Shown piece after piece: positions 7,288-17,062 of a stretch of 18,486 nt of DNA. The notes under the pieces were generated by a model. It was not told the origin of the DNA. It did no database searches and saw nothing but the letters and a program-made list of their open reading frames with translations. The DNA comes from Irineochytrium annulatum. Lineage: Eukaryota; Chytridiomycota; Chytridiomycetes; Chytridiales; Chytridiaceae. A program made the position numbers and the translations under genes. Where the stretch lies: positions 1 to 18,486 of the forward strand of contig JADGJL010000544.1 of NCBI GenBank assembly GCA_027600665.1, given 5' to 3'. How positions within the stretch are numbered: the stretch's first letter is position 1; the number at the start of each line of letters is the position of its first letter.

Positions 7288-9565
7288 TCGGCACTGAGGC
7301 GGGGTATGTCGGCGCCTCTACTTCGGTGGGTGAAGGGAGAGAATAGGCGGTGCCCGGCTAGAAGCAAGTTCGTCGTCATTCTTACGACTTTATTGCAGCC
7401 TGCTGGGCCTGACACCACACGCTGACAAGGGGGACGGCAATCGCAACCGCGCGGCCCGCCTCAGCAACGAGTCAGACTCCCAGTCAGCAACCTTTCGTCA
7501 TTTTCATGATGCTCGGCGGCAGCGGAAGCCCTGGTGGGCGCCTCCCGTTCTTCGACCAACGTCATGACCGCGTAACCCTTCATAAACAACTACACTCACA
7601 TCAACACGTTTCTTTCCCCTCATTGGTGCGCAGCAACGCTTTCCACTGTGAGGCCCTCGTGAAAGTGGGCGCACCCTTGCTCCTGCTTTGGATCGGAATC
7701 GCGATCCCGTTGGTGTTGGTGGCGACATACTGTGCTGGTGGCAGCCTCCAGGCGGCCAGCAGGCAGAGTAGCGCCCAACGCGCAAACGCATGCCCTGAGC
7801 ATCGCCGCAGCTTGCAGCTTGCTAGTGCAAGCGAATCGATAAACCTATTAGCAAACAACGGAACGCGTCAAAGGAGCGCGTGTCGGCGACTGGGCCGCAA
7901 GGATATGGAAGACAGCGAACGGTAGCGCGTGTTAGTCGCTTTCCGCGTTTCCTCATGCATCCGGCACCCTTACCGATCGAAAGAGCGGCGACACGACAGC
8001 TTGCGGTAAGCCGGCGCGTCCCGGCGCGTGTTTAGCAGTTACGTGCGAGTGCGAATGGCCGGCAAGAATATGAAAGCATGTTTACGCGATATTCCGGCAC
8101 GTTCAAATGCGACGCGACCCGAAGCGCTAGGCTGACGCGCCAGATCGTCGAGCTCCTCAAACTGGCTCCATCCACATCGGCCCGCGAAGGGGTCGGATTG
8201 GGTCGGGAGAGACAGCAAGTATTGCCGTGAGCCGGAAAGGGCTGTCGCCTGACGCCAGCGTGCTTTCCCAAATGATCGACCTGTCGCGGATCCCTAAAAC
8301 ATACGACCCCACCAAAAAAAAACAAGCGCGTCATAAACACCTACGCACACTTCACCACTTCATGGAGGGTCAAGCCCGGGTGGACCGTTATCCAGCTGTT
8401 TTGGGAGAGCCACCGACAAACAAAATACTCGCTTATCTGCAAGCGTGCATCGCCTACAGAGTTGGATTACGAAGGCAAGGAGAAGCTCCTCCACCTATAT
8501 CCGGATTACCCTCCAAAGCTCCCCTCAAATTTGCGCGCAATAAAGGTTCTTCGCTGTTAAGTCGCAAGCACGGCTTTGGGAACCCTTTTTCTTGCAAGTC
8601 GTCTGGCATCGGCCCACCGGAAGCTGGCGGACGTGCCTTCACGGGTGTGATTACTGGCGGCGACATGCAGCTCCCAACCACACACAGGAAGCCCGCTGAT
8701 AAGGCTTTGCCATTGACACCTTAACCATGTCGACCCCAGTCAAGTTTCTGTTGTCAAGTAAGCAAGGTTTGCAAAGTACCGTGGGCAGAGGAAGTTTTGC
8801 GCTTCTTAATGCTGTTACTTCGTTTCGCGAATGACTAGTTGCCTTGATACCATTATATGATATTGACGTGTTTGCAGACACGTCAAGCCCTTTAAGTTAA
8901 AAAAGTAAAAAAAGTTTCATTGTCGAATGCAGACGGATAACGACGGCATGAAGAACAAATGCGGGAAGGCGGGAAGGTCGCTGCATGGAGAGACATGGTG
9001 GAAGTGAGGCCGAAGGCGGGGGTGTTAATGCTTTACTGGGCCATCACCCTAACGGTGTCGTTCGTGTTGCGTTCGTGGCTTCCTGGATGTCGAGGACGAA
9101 GTAGATGACGCCGGCGGCATTGCGAGTGCACTCGGCCATCAAGCTGGACAATATTGACCGACAAACTTCCTTTTATGCAAATAACGTCAAAGAAAATGAG
9201 TGACGCTGGGTAACGACGAACTTCAAAACGTTCAATGTTTGCTTTGTTTGCTCGCTTCTCATTATGCATCAATCTAATTCAACGGCTATCGCTCGACCGA
9301 AAAAGAATGACCCCGGCTCAGACACTTAAAAACCAAAAACAGGCGTCGGTGTGCCCGCGGCCCCGGACCCGGAGTATCACCCGCTTCATTGACAACATAC
9401 AACAACGGCGGCATTACCGTTTGATTATGTCAATTCCGCCTCAACTATGAGTATCCCTTTAAAGCCATGCTCCCAACAACCACCGACGATACGAATTCTG
9501 GATCAGAAACATCGTCAAGCTTATACACCTGGTAAAAAGGGTTACAATAGGCGCGTGAAGTATAA
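7288..9565. other. Long stretch (2.3 kb) without a convincing gene
   Basis: Open frames here lack a coherent exon structure. Three fragments look somewhat protein-like: 7601-7858 (-), an N-terminus with a hydrophobic segment followed by GIAIPIQSRS; 8276-8557 (+), a 94-codon frame without ATG containing VIQLFWESHRQTKYSLICKR; and 9044-9139 (-), MAECTRNAAGVIYFVLDIQE. Each may be a gene relic or chance. No tRNA, rRNA or tandem array was found. The first few hundred bases are the upstream region of the Sel1-like gene. Confidence 0.45.
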
Positions 9566-10238
9566 TTATCCGACCTTCTTTATAAGCTTCATATCTCGCA
9601 GTGACGGTAGCGTCTCCAGCGGTACCAAATCCCCCTTAATCAAATCCTTGACCCGCCGCACAGCATCTTCCGGCGGCGGTTCCTTCCCTACGAAGCCAAC
9701 AAGGACCGCCTTTACACCGGATCCCAGTCCAAACCATTTCAGGGACTCGGATATCTGTAAGATACAAACATTAATGACTAGAAGTCAACGGTCCGAAGTT
9801 GCAATACGTTGTTGTTTGGCGACAAGTTGAACAGGATCTCAGAGTACAGCGTCTTCGTCTTCATACTTGATTGATGTTGAGCCAGCAGTGCCTTCGTGCA
9901 CGCCACTTGGATTTGGAAGAGGTCAAGAATCTATAGTCCTTGCCAGATCATTAATACAGCTTGAAACGAGTGACTGTTGAAAAAAAAAAAAAAAACTAGG
10001 AACAAATATCTAAATAATCACGCGAAAGACTTACGGAAGCAGCGTTGAGCATCACGCACTCGGGGACGTCGTCGTCGCCGGCTGTCGCGGACTTTATGAT
10101 CTGCTGCTTCACCTCGGCCGCATTTTGAACATCTTTGAAGAGCAACAGGTGAATCGGCGGCAGGGCGTGCTGGGGATCGGGACGCTTCGGGTCCAGAGAG
10201 CCCGCGTAGATGGTAGGCAGCATGACGGAGGTGGTCAT
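9566..10238 (-). CDS. CGI121: CGI121/TPRKB subunit of the EKC/KEOPS complex
   Basis: KEOPS makes the universal tRNA modification t6A at position 37; Cgi121 binds the Bud32 kinase and contacts the tRNA. Exons on the minus strand are 10035-10238, 9808-9930 and 9566-9754 (stop at 9566-9568), all in phase 0, giving 171 residues, the normal family length. Diagnostic strings are HLLLFKDVQNAAEVKQQIIK, ILDLFQIQVACTKALLAQHQ, MKTKTLYSEILFNLSPNNN and ISESLKWFGLGSGVKAVLV, matching the TPRKB pattern through the SPNNN-ISEALKKFGI core. Introns are 104 nt (9931-10034, GTAAGT donor) and 53 nt (9755-9807). The longer intron contains a 16-T run on the coding strand followed by CAACAG, a tempting acceptor, but using it shifts the frame. 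The ATG is the first in the frame and lies 97 bp from the divergent DinB-like ATG. Confidence 0.93.
9980..9995 (-). repeat. Homopolymer run of 16 A (T16 on the CGI121 coding strand)
   Basis: An uninterrupted 16-base run inside CGI121 intron 1. On the coding strand it is T16, directly followed by CAACAG. It sits 49 nt upstream of the acceptor that keeps the reading frame. Confidence 0.9.
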
Positions 10239-10334
10239 CTTGAGATTACTTCGGCACTACGTTTGACGTGGCGGCTTGATCGATCTGGTCACGCGTCGAA
10301 CTGTGATATGGGGAGTTCTTTCGATTACTCGGCG
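10239..10334. promoter_or_regulatory. 96-bp bidirectional promoter between CGI121 and the DinB-like gene
   Basis: The two ATGs face away from each other with only 96 bp between them, so both promoters and both leaders must lie here or overlap the coding regions. No TATA box is evident on either strand. Co-regulation is an inference from the spacing. Confidence 0.6.
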
Positions 10335-11011
10335 ATGGAGGCAACCGGCCAGGCGACTTCGCCGGCGGCGGCCAACCTCTTTTCATCGGCCGTCGCCGTC
10401 CTCCTCCAGTTCCGCGACGTCCTGGCCCAGGTGGCCGATTCCTCGGTATGCAGTGGCTGAGTGTCCACCTTCCTCCCACTCACATCTCTCCTCCTTTTCG
10501 ACCGGCCCCCCAGGACCCCGCGGCGCTCTTCACGCGCGAATCCAGCCTTGTGCCTCTCTCGACTCTGGGCAAGCACACGCGCCACGTTCTTGACCACTAC
10601 ATCATCCTCCTGGACACAGTCCGCCGGCATCTTGGCGACGGCCGCTGGACCGGCGACCCCGTGACATATGACCGTCGCTCCCGCGACGTCCCCTGCGAGC
10701 GTGACGTCCACGTCGCGCAGGTGGCCCTCGACGGGACGTGCGCGGCCCTCCGCCAGGTGGAGTCCCACATACGGCAGCAGCGGCCGTCCGCGACGCGGCT
10801 GGACCTCGACACGGTGCTGGCGGTGCAGAAGACGGTCGACCCGGCGAAGGCGGACATCACGGTTGCGTCCACATTTGGGAGGGAGCTGTGCTTTGTCCTC
10901 CATCACGCGATACACCACGCTGCGCTCCTGAGGGTCATTCTAACGGAGTTCGGGTTGAGGGTGCCACCCGCCTTTGGGATCGCGCCGAGCACGGAAAGGG
11001 CGCACGTTTAA
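10335..11011 (+). CDS. DinB-like four-helix-bundle metalloprotein
   Basis: Exons 10335-10445 and 10514-11011 are joined by a 68-nt intron (GTATGC donor, C-rich tract, CAG acceptor) in phase 0 and give 202 residues. The N-terminal helix (LFSSAVAVLLQFRDVLAQV) is followed by LGKHTRHVLDHY, then YDRRSRDVPCERDVHVA, and near the C-terminus RELCFVLHHAIHHAALLRVI and FGIAPST. This is the layout of DinB-superfamily proteins such as bacterial thiol-dependent hydrolase/transferase relatives, in which one His of the first motif and two of the HxxHH-type motif bind a metal; His58/61/65 and His168/171/172 are the candidates. The substrate is unknown. The start was chosen because the intron join restores the expected N-terminal helix; a frame starting downstream at 10448 would begin inside the intron. 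A bacterial origin is possible but not shown, since the gene carries an intron. Confidence 0.82.
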
Positions 11012-11608
11012 GAGGATTGGAGGTGCAATGGAAGAGATGTAAAGGTTGGACGGGATATGACCTAATGGAGGATTGAGTCTATGATTCTGTTGGTCACTGC
11101 ATATCGGTGCCAACCACGGCAGGCGGCTTGGGGTTAATATTTATTTTCACTTGCTTCGGCAGTATCGTTAATATACCACAAGGAATGTCGCGTTAAATTT
11201 CTCGCTCTAAAACACCGTTCCTTTCTGTTTTAATCGCTCTAAAAATGGTGCAATACGGACTGCGAGGTGGGGCATTACGCAAGTCAAACGATGGGCGGAT
11301 GAAGAACTCAGGGGTAGATGGCAACCGTGCATTTGCAAGCAGCCAGAATCTCATTAGCAATGGCGACACAGCTGTCATCGGGTCGGTGTCGACGGAATTC
11401 TGGGCCGGTGGAACTTCACGCAGTGCCTATCCTGACACAATGTGAATCACTCTATTATTTTTGACACTACACTGAACTACTGAAAATTCGGAAATTCGAC
11501 GTTCCTCGGCGGCCAGCTGGGAGGCGGTTACTGCTGGAATGCCTTTGAAGTTAAGCGCACTGTTGCCGTGTAGCCGTTGTAACGGCAAGCAGTCGCTAAA
11601 GATTGCAG
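11012..11608. other. Convergent intergenic region
   Basis: This lies between the DinB-like stop and the stop of the long minus-strand gene. AT-rich patches near 11136-11260 and 11450-11495 fit 3' ends and polyadenylation for both strands. A short direct repeat, TCGCTCTAAAA, occurs near 11200 and 11232. No coding frame is convincing. Confidence 0.45.
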
Positions 11609-14600
11609 TTACGCCGCGTTCGTCGGCGATGGCGATACTGTGGTTGTCGTTGGGTTGGTATCGTTGACGGCGGCGCGTACGGCCAGCGGGTGGCCGCCAA
11701 AGCCAACAAAAGATTCAGGTTCCACCGTGACGAAGACGACGTTGGTCCTGTTGGAGAGGGCGAATATGTTTAGTTTCAGTAAAGTGCAAGTGCGGTGCCG
11801 AACCTCGTAGAGAAAACCGAGCAAATCTCGTCATTCGTCGGCGTTGGTCCGGGAGGCATGTCGATTGAGCTCTCCGGCGTTGGCGGTAGGTCCGTTGGCC
11901 CGTCAACCGGCGGTACATCGGTTGCAGGCGGCGGCTCATCCGTTGGAGGCGGCATATCCGTTACAGGGGGCGGTTCATCCGTTGGAGGCGGCATATCCGT
12001 CACAGGGGGCGGTTCATCCGTTGGAGGCGGCGGCATATCCGTTACAGGCGGCGGAATGTCCGTTGGGACGTCAGGCGGGATGTCCATAGTGGGTTCAGGG
12101 TCCGGCGTTGACGTTGGCGTCGGAGCGTTCGCTGCGGTGATCGGTATAGGCGATGGCTGCACGGCTACCGGCGGAATGGCGACGGGTGACGTCGGCAGGC
12201 ATTTCGGGGCCGGAGGGGATATTACCACCGCCTGGTCGCACACCGAGTTGGCTAGCGACACGCAGATTTTGTCCCAAGCGACCTGGAAGCAGAAGGGGTC
12301 CTTAGCTACGACGAGCGCCTCGCAGGCGCCGCAGTAGGGGCCGAGCGACACCCCGGCTGTGACGATGTCGTGGGTGCAGAAGTTGCAAGGGGTCTTTGCG
12401 GACGACGTCACTGCGGGGTCGTGACTGTGGTTTAAGTAAGGTTGTTAGCTCACAACAAAAGAAAGAACTGCAATCACTCGCTCTTACACCCAAAAGGAGG
12501 GGGCGTCTGACGGAATTATCGGGCCAGCGAGGTCATTGAACGAGAAGTCAAACTCTACAAGTTTGTTCGGCCCGACCAGGCTAGAGGGGATGGGACCTAT
12601 GGAGAACTTGTTTTGGTTCAAGTACAATCTTAAAAGGCTAGGCATAGATCCGAGGTATGACGGGATAGCTCCGTAGAAGCGGTTGTCTGAAGCGTAACTA
12701 AAAGTGGATAAAATTATTAAGTTGCTACATACTTGTAACGCGACGCATGTTTCTGCTTCCTTACATATATTGCAGCTTCGTGGCAACCTGGAGGCCTGTA
12801 GGAAAGTTTCCCGTGAAAAAGTTGCTTTGTATGTTGAAGTAAGTCAGCTTGGTCCAGGCCGACAGATCAGGAATAACGCCGGAAAGGGCATTGTATTGCC
12901 TTCAGTAAGTCAGATGGTCGCTGAGCTTTCCAAAGGTACGTACAAGTCAATCACTTGCATTCGAGAGGTGGCGGCCAACCACGTGGGGAAGCCCCCCGTT
13001 AGGGAATTGTGATCGATTTGGAGTGCCACGAGATTTGTGCATGCCGACATATCCGGGATAGGGCCTGCAGCACACTTAAATTACGCCGGTATGAACTAAG
13101 AAACGCACCCATTAAGTTATTGTAGCTTAAATAGAGTTGTTGAAGTTTAGTTGACGCGAACGGAGGGAGGCCGCCAGTCAAAGCATTATTGCTCAGATCG
13201 ATGTATGTAAGTGACATCATTGAGTTCAAGAACGTTGGCCACTGCCCGGACAAGCTTCCCGTGTTTATAATTCTGTTGCAAGACGTTAACATACACTTAG
13301 ATGCATGCCATGTTGTTCTTCGTCCAATACTTACAAAATCTGCAAACTCTTCAACCCCGTGAGCTGCCAAAGCTGGGCAGATGAACCAACGTTGATGTTG
13401 ACGATCGTACTGCGATGTGCAAAAACGCAGATTAAATCGGGCCCTTTGGGCGACAAAAGAGAGAAGCGCCAACAATTCCGAAAAAGGGCACACGTACATT
13501 CCAAGAACTGTAGTCCCATCATTATCGCATTCAATTCGAGAGTTCCCCTGTGTCCACCCGCAGCATGATGCAGACAGCGAGAGAGCCGGGAACGCCGCAG
13601 CGGTGTACTGGCAGTTCGTCCAACCTGATGTAAGCTTCCCGACCGCGCTTGGGGAGATAGTTAGAGGCGCCACCACGACGGGAGCGCCGGATACGAAATT
13701 GGGCTTGAACAGCGCATCAGTATCCCGGCATTCGGAACAGAATGGGAAGCAAGAGAGGAGGAGAGTGAGAACTTACGCAAGTAACGCCGAAACACATTGC
13801 TTTTGCCTTCATAACGCAAGTCTCGTCCCAATTTACAAGGTAGCACTCGAAGTCTGCCGAGGCAACCGTCAGAGCGCACGGGTCGCAACTTGGGTCCAGG
13901 GCCACGCCAGTGGTACAGACGTCGTGAGCGCATGGAGTGTAGGGCGGAGGGTTGACCTGCCCAGGCGTCTTGGGCCTCACAAAAGGACTAGCCTTGAATA
14001 TTGAACCAAGTAAGTTGCAATGCGACTCTACCAAGTAACACTCACACACTGGATCCCGCAAATAGTGGGAACCGCACTGACACAGTCAAAATCCCAAAAC
14101 TTGAGACAATAAGGGTCGAGGGCCACAATTCGTCTTTTAAAGTTAATAACAAAAGAGTTTCTTCTTCCGCAGTAATACCTATAGCACGCATTGCATGTAA
14201 TATCCATCTGGCCATATAAACCCACTGAGCAAACGTCGCCGTAGCAAGGCGCCGGAGCGACAGCGGATGTCAAGGTTTTGTCAATCGTAAGCAGGTTCGT
14301 ATCGTATCTTTGTGAGCCAATCCCAGGTTAGTCGCCGAAGCAAGGAAAGCAGACGGAGGATAGAAAGCCAAAGCTTACGTAATCGAAATTTTGGACGTGA
14401 GGAGGAGACTCGGGATCGTACCGGTGATGAGGTTGGAGGATATATCCAAGTTCTTAAGTGTTCCAAACGTGGTGAGCTGCGTAAGGGAGTCGGGCAGGGG
14501 CCCAATCAGCTTATTTTTAGAAAGGTCGCTGGGTAAAGGTGGTGAGGAGAAAGTAACGAGATAGTCGGAAGACGTTTGCGTACATGTACGTCGCTTTCTG

Positions 14601-16973
14601 GAGGTTACCAATGCCGGGAGGTATCGGCCCGGTGAAAGCGTTGCCATTAAGGAAGAGAGTTTTTAGGAAGAGGCTACCGCCACTACCGAGCCAGGTCGGC
14701 ACGGGGCCCGAAAACATATTGTTGGCCACGTTTCTAGAGAAAAGGCGGCGAGTTAGTTCTCCATCAGGCCATATAGGTCGCTCGTACAATGAGACAATAC
14801 TGGTGTCCCACGGTCCGTTCGGCTTGTACATTTGACGTAGCATAGGAGATGGATTTTTGAGCAATGAATCAAGGTTCCCGCTGAACTTGTTATTGCTCAA
14901 ATCTCTATTGCTCAGGGTTAGGAGATGCATTATGCAATGGAGCTGCTATACGTACAACGTCTGGATGTTGAGTCCCGAAAGATATTGAAGAACAGTCGGG
15001 ACACCTGTAAGCGCGTTATTGCTGACATCGCTAAAATGAGAGCGTTGTAAGACCACAGCACAAGAAAAGAAGAAGAAAGATTCAATTGCTTACAAAATAA
15101 ATAGATTGGGCCACGTATTGTAGTTTGGAATGTCGCCAAAAAGCTTGTTGTTATTCAGAGACCTAAATGTAGAGACGAACAGTCAATGGACGGTGTGTTG
15201 CGTCGTAATGTGCCTGTGTGCCGCGATACTTACAATATCTGCAGACCAGTCAAGCCTCCGAGACTTGCTGGCAATTGCTGGTTCAGGTTCATATTGTTAA
15301 GGTATCTAGCAGGAAGGTCAGTAAACGTAAATCAGAGGTTAAACTCTATTTTGGTGAGCAAAATGGGATCGCCTTACATCCATGCAATTCGTGATGTTGC
15401 TGCATTACCGAAACAGGCAATTCTTTGTTGTTGATCTGCAATAATCCACTTGCAGCAATTCGAGCCGAAGTTTACAGACGGAAAGGCCGCAGCTAGAATC
15501 TGACAATCCGTCAGCGTTGTCTTCGCCGGAATCACTGGCGGAATGTACGGCGTCGCCGTGAAGTTGGCGGAAAAATGATAGCAGCCTGAATGAATTTGAC
15601 TTTTAACATACGAAGCACAGTAAAGGAGGCCAGAAAGGCAAGGCACGAGCCACCTACCCAGTCGATCGTTGTCGTACATGGGTTGGACGAGATATTTGCG
15701 ATTCACCGCAGGGATGATCAAGTTGTACTCAATATTGCTGAGAGAAGCGTTATGGGCCCCCGGCTTGGTGAACAGTGAGATACCTGTCGGAGTATGTAGG
15801 TCCCAATCCTACACAACGATCCGCTACCTCGCCTTTGTCTGGTGAGCTTGGGCTCGTCCAGCCGGTCGTGCCCGAGGCGTCGGTGACTAAGAACAGGAGT
15901 TGATTATAGGATCGGCTAAAGATCCACCAAAGACTCTCCGCGAAATCAACTTACTGGTTTCAACGATCTCATGATAAAGTGCGGAAATAAGCGAGTCAAT
16001 ACCGTTGTCCCCGCTGGGCGTCTGCTGCCCGTTAGCCAACATGTACGTGCATCCCGCGACTCCTCGGCTCGTCGGGCAAATGAGTGGGTGGGGCATTAAA
16101 GCCGCTAGCATAAATGGAATGTCCGGGTCGTTCATATAGCCAGAGATATAGCCGTGCTGAGCACAAGACCCCGTTGTGCACTGCTGCGTGCTGCTGGAGG
16201 TCAAGTCCGTCAACACGGCGTAAATCGCCGTGGGTATATACGGGAGAAGATTTGCTTTCAACGAGCCGTATACTATATCATATGTTGACTTAGCACCCGG
16301 GCCGTCGATGTTGATACCTTTACCGGCAAAGTCAGAAGTTAAGTGAGATTCAGGCCACTACACAGCATGAGTTGAAGGTGGAAGTGGTTACCGTAGTCGT
16401 AGTTTGGCAAATCAAGCTGGCCAGCGACGCCCACCGCTAGAGGGACGCCCGCGCCTGTATAGTACGTCTGCACCGTGCCGAAAACGCTATGTGTGGACAT
16501 CCCGTTGACAAAGTCGACGATAGGCGCTTTCTGCGCTGCTGTCCACGCGCCATACCAGATAATGTATACATGAACATGACCTAAGCAGAAACCAATCAGA
16601 TAACTGCAGTCCACATGCCGCGCTCACCGGTCAACATTCCGTTCGCGCTCCCGAAGTACCTGCGCATTTGTTAAAGAAAGAACCGAACAACGAACCAGCA
16701 ATACCTAATCTTCTCCTTTGTGGGGATCTCGTTGTCGTGCCAATGCTTTCCGTCTCTCCTTTGAAGAGGCGAATCACGAGCCTCCGTCACATTCGCTCCT
16801 CTCGACGCCACGCTCCACCTCTTATTCGGATTTCTTTGAACGTCCTCAAGAGGGTACGTTGCGAATGAGCCTGCGGCACCAGACGGCAGCCAGAGAGCTA
16901 GGACCAGGCATAGCACCAGAGAAGAGGCCAGGAGGACGATCACCGAGTGCGGACGCCCTCCGCTAAGCAACAT
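11609..16973 (-). CDS. Secreted EXORDIUM-LRR-Cys-rich-LRR-Cys-rich-Pro-rich fusion protein, 24 exons
   Basis: Exons (minus): 16705-16973, 16628-16659, 16392-16580, 15955-16317, 15813-15886, 15658-15763, 15378-15585, 15234-15305, 15094-15162, 14956-15030, 14830-14904, 14584-14733, 14379-14528, 14179-14307, 14046-14133, 13777-13992, 13498-13703, 13335-13409, 13109-13272, 12944-13064, 12765-12899, 12488-12697, 11804-12424, 11609-11747. All phases agree; 1,311 residues. In order: signal peptide (VIVLLASSLVLCLVLALW); EXO/PHI-1 domain, about 77-350 (VYIIWYGAWTAAQKAPIVDF, HEIVE, VADRC, NRKYLVQPMY); LRR cap with DCQILAAAF and NCCKW; LRR block 1 to about 630; Cys-rich modules at about 635-683 and 700-755; a second cap (NCQYTAAAF, SCCGW) and LRR block 2, about 785-1058; Cys-rich module 3; Pro-rich repeats; tail. 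Plant EXO proteins act in the cell wall and affect cell expansion; here a wall or host-surface role is inference. I see no GPI signal or C-terminal membrane helix. The 15764-15812 intron and the last intron (GTTCGG donor) are the least certain. Confidence 0.82.
11930..12049 (-). repeat. 39-nt tandem repeat, three copies, encoding a Pro-rich 13-mer
   Basis: Copies lie at 11930-11968, 11969-12007 and 12008-12049 (the last has three extra bases). They encode TDEPPPVTDMPPP units inside the exon 23 Pro-rich region, flanked by more diverged PPPVTD/PPDVPTD units. Copy-number variation between strains is likely for such a near-identical array. Confidence 0.9.
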
Positions 16974-17062
16974 GGCGGAAGTTCGCGAGGGATTCTGATC
17001 AGGGCGCGGTTGTCGGGGTTTGAAGTGTAAGCCGCGGCTTGAAAATGCAAAAGTGAGAGGAA
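16974..17062. promoter_or_regulatory. 89-bp bidirectional promoter between the EXO-LRR and SET genes
   Basis: Only 89 bp separate the two divergent ATGs. The interval is GC-mixed without an obvious TATA box. It must contain or overlap the core promoters of both genes, unless a leader intron places a start further away. Confidence 0.55.

Noticed and set aside
8227..8724. 165-residue plus frame
   Set aside because: No recognisable motif; a neighbouring frame over the same DNA is more protein-like, and neither has a coherent gene structure.
11795..12337. 180-residue Gly/Ser-rich plus frame
   Set aside because: Antisense of the Pro-rich repeats in the minus-strand gene; its repetitiveness is inherited from them.
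15764..15812. 31- or 34-nt intron ending at CCGACAG in the EXO domain
   Set aside because: The 49-nt alternative ending at CACCAAG has a more usual length and yields VADRC-PGAHNASL, closer to the family pattern.
11609..16973. Interpreting this region as several small LRR and Cys-rich genes
   Set aside because: All 23 introns join with correct phase and every inter-domain junction has normal splice sites; no internal signal peptide or promoter was seen. Two genes remain possible and are listed as a refutation test.
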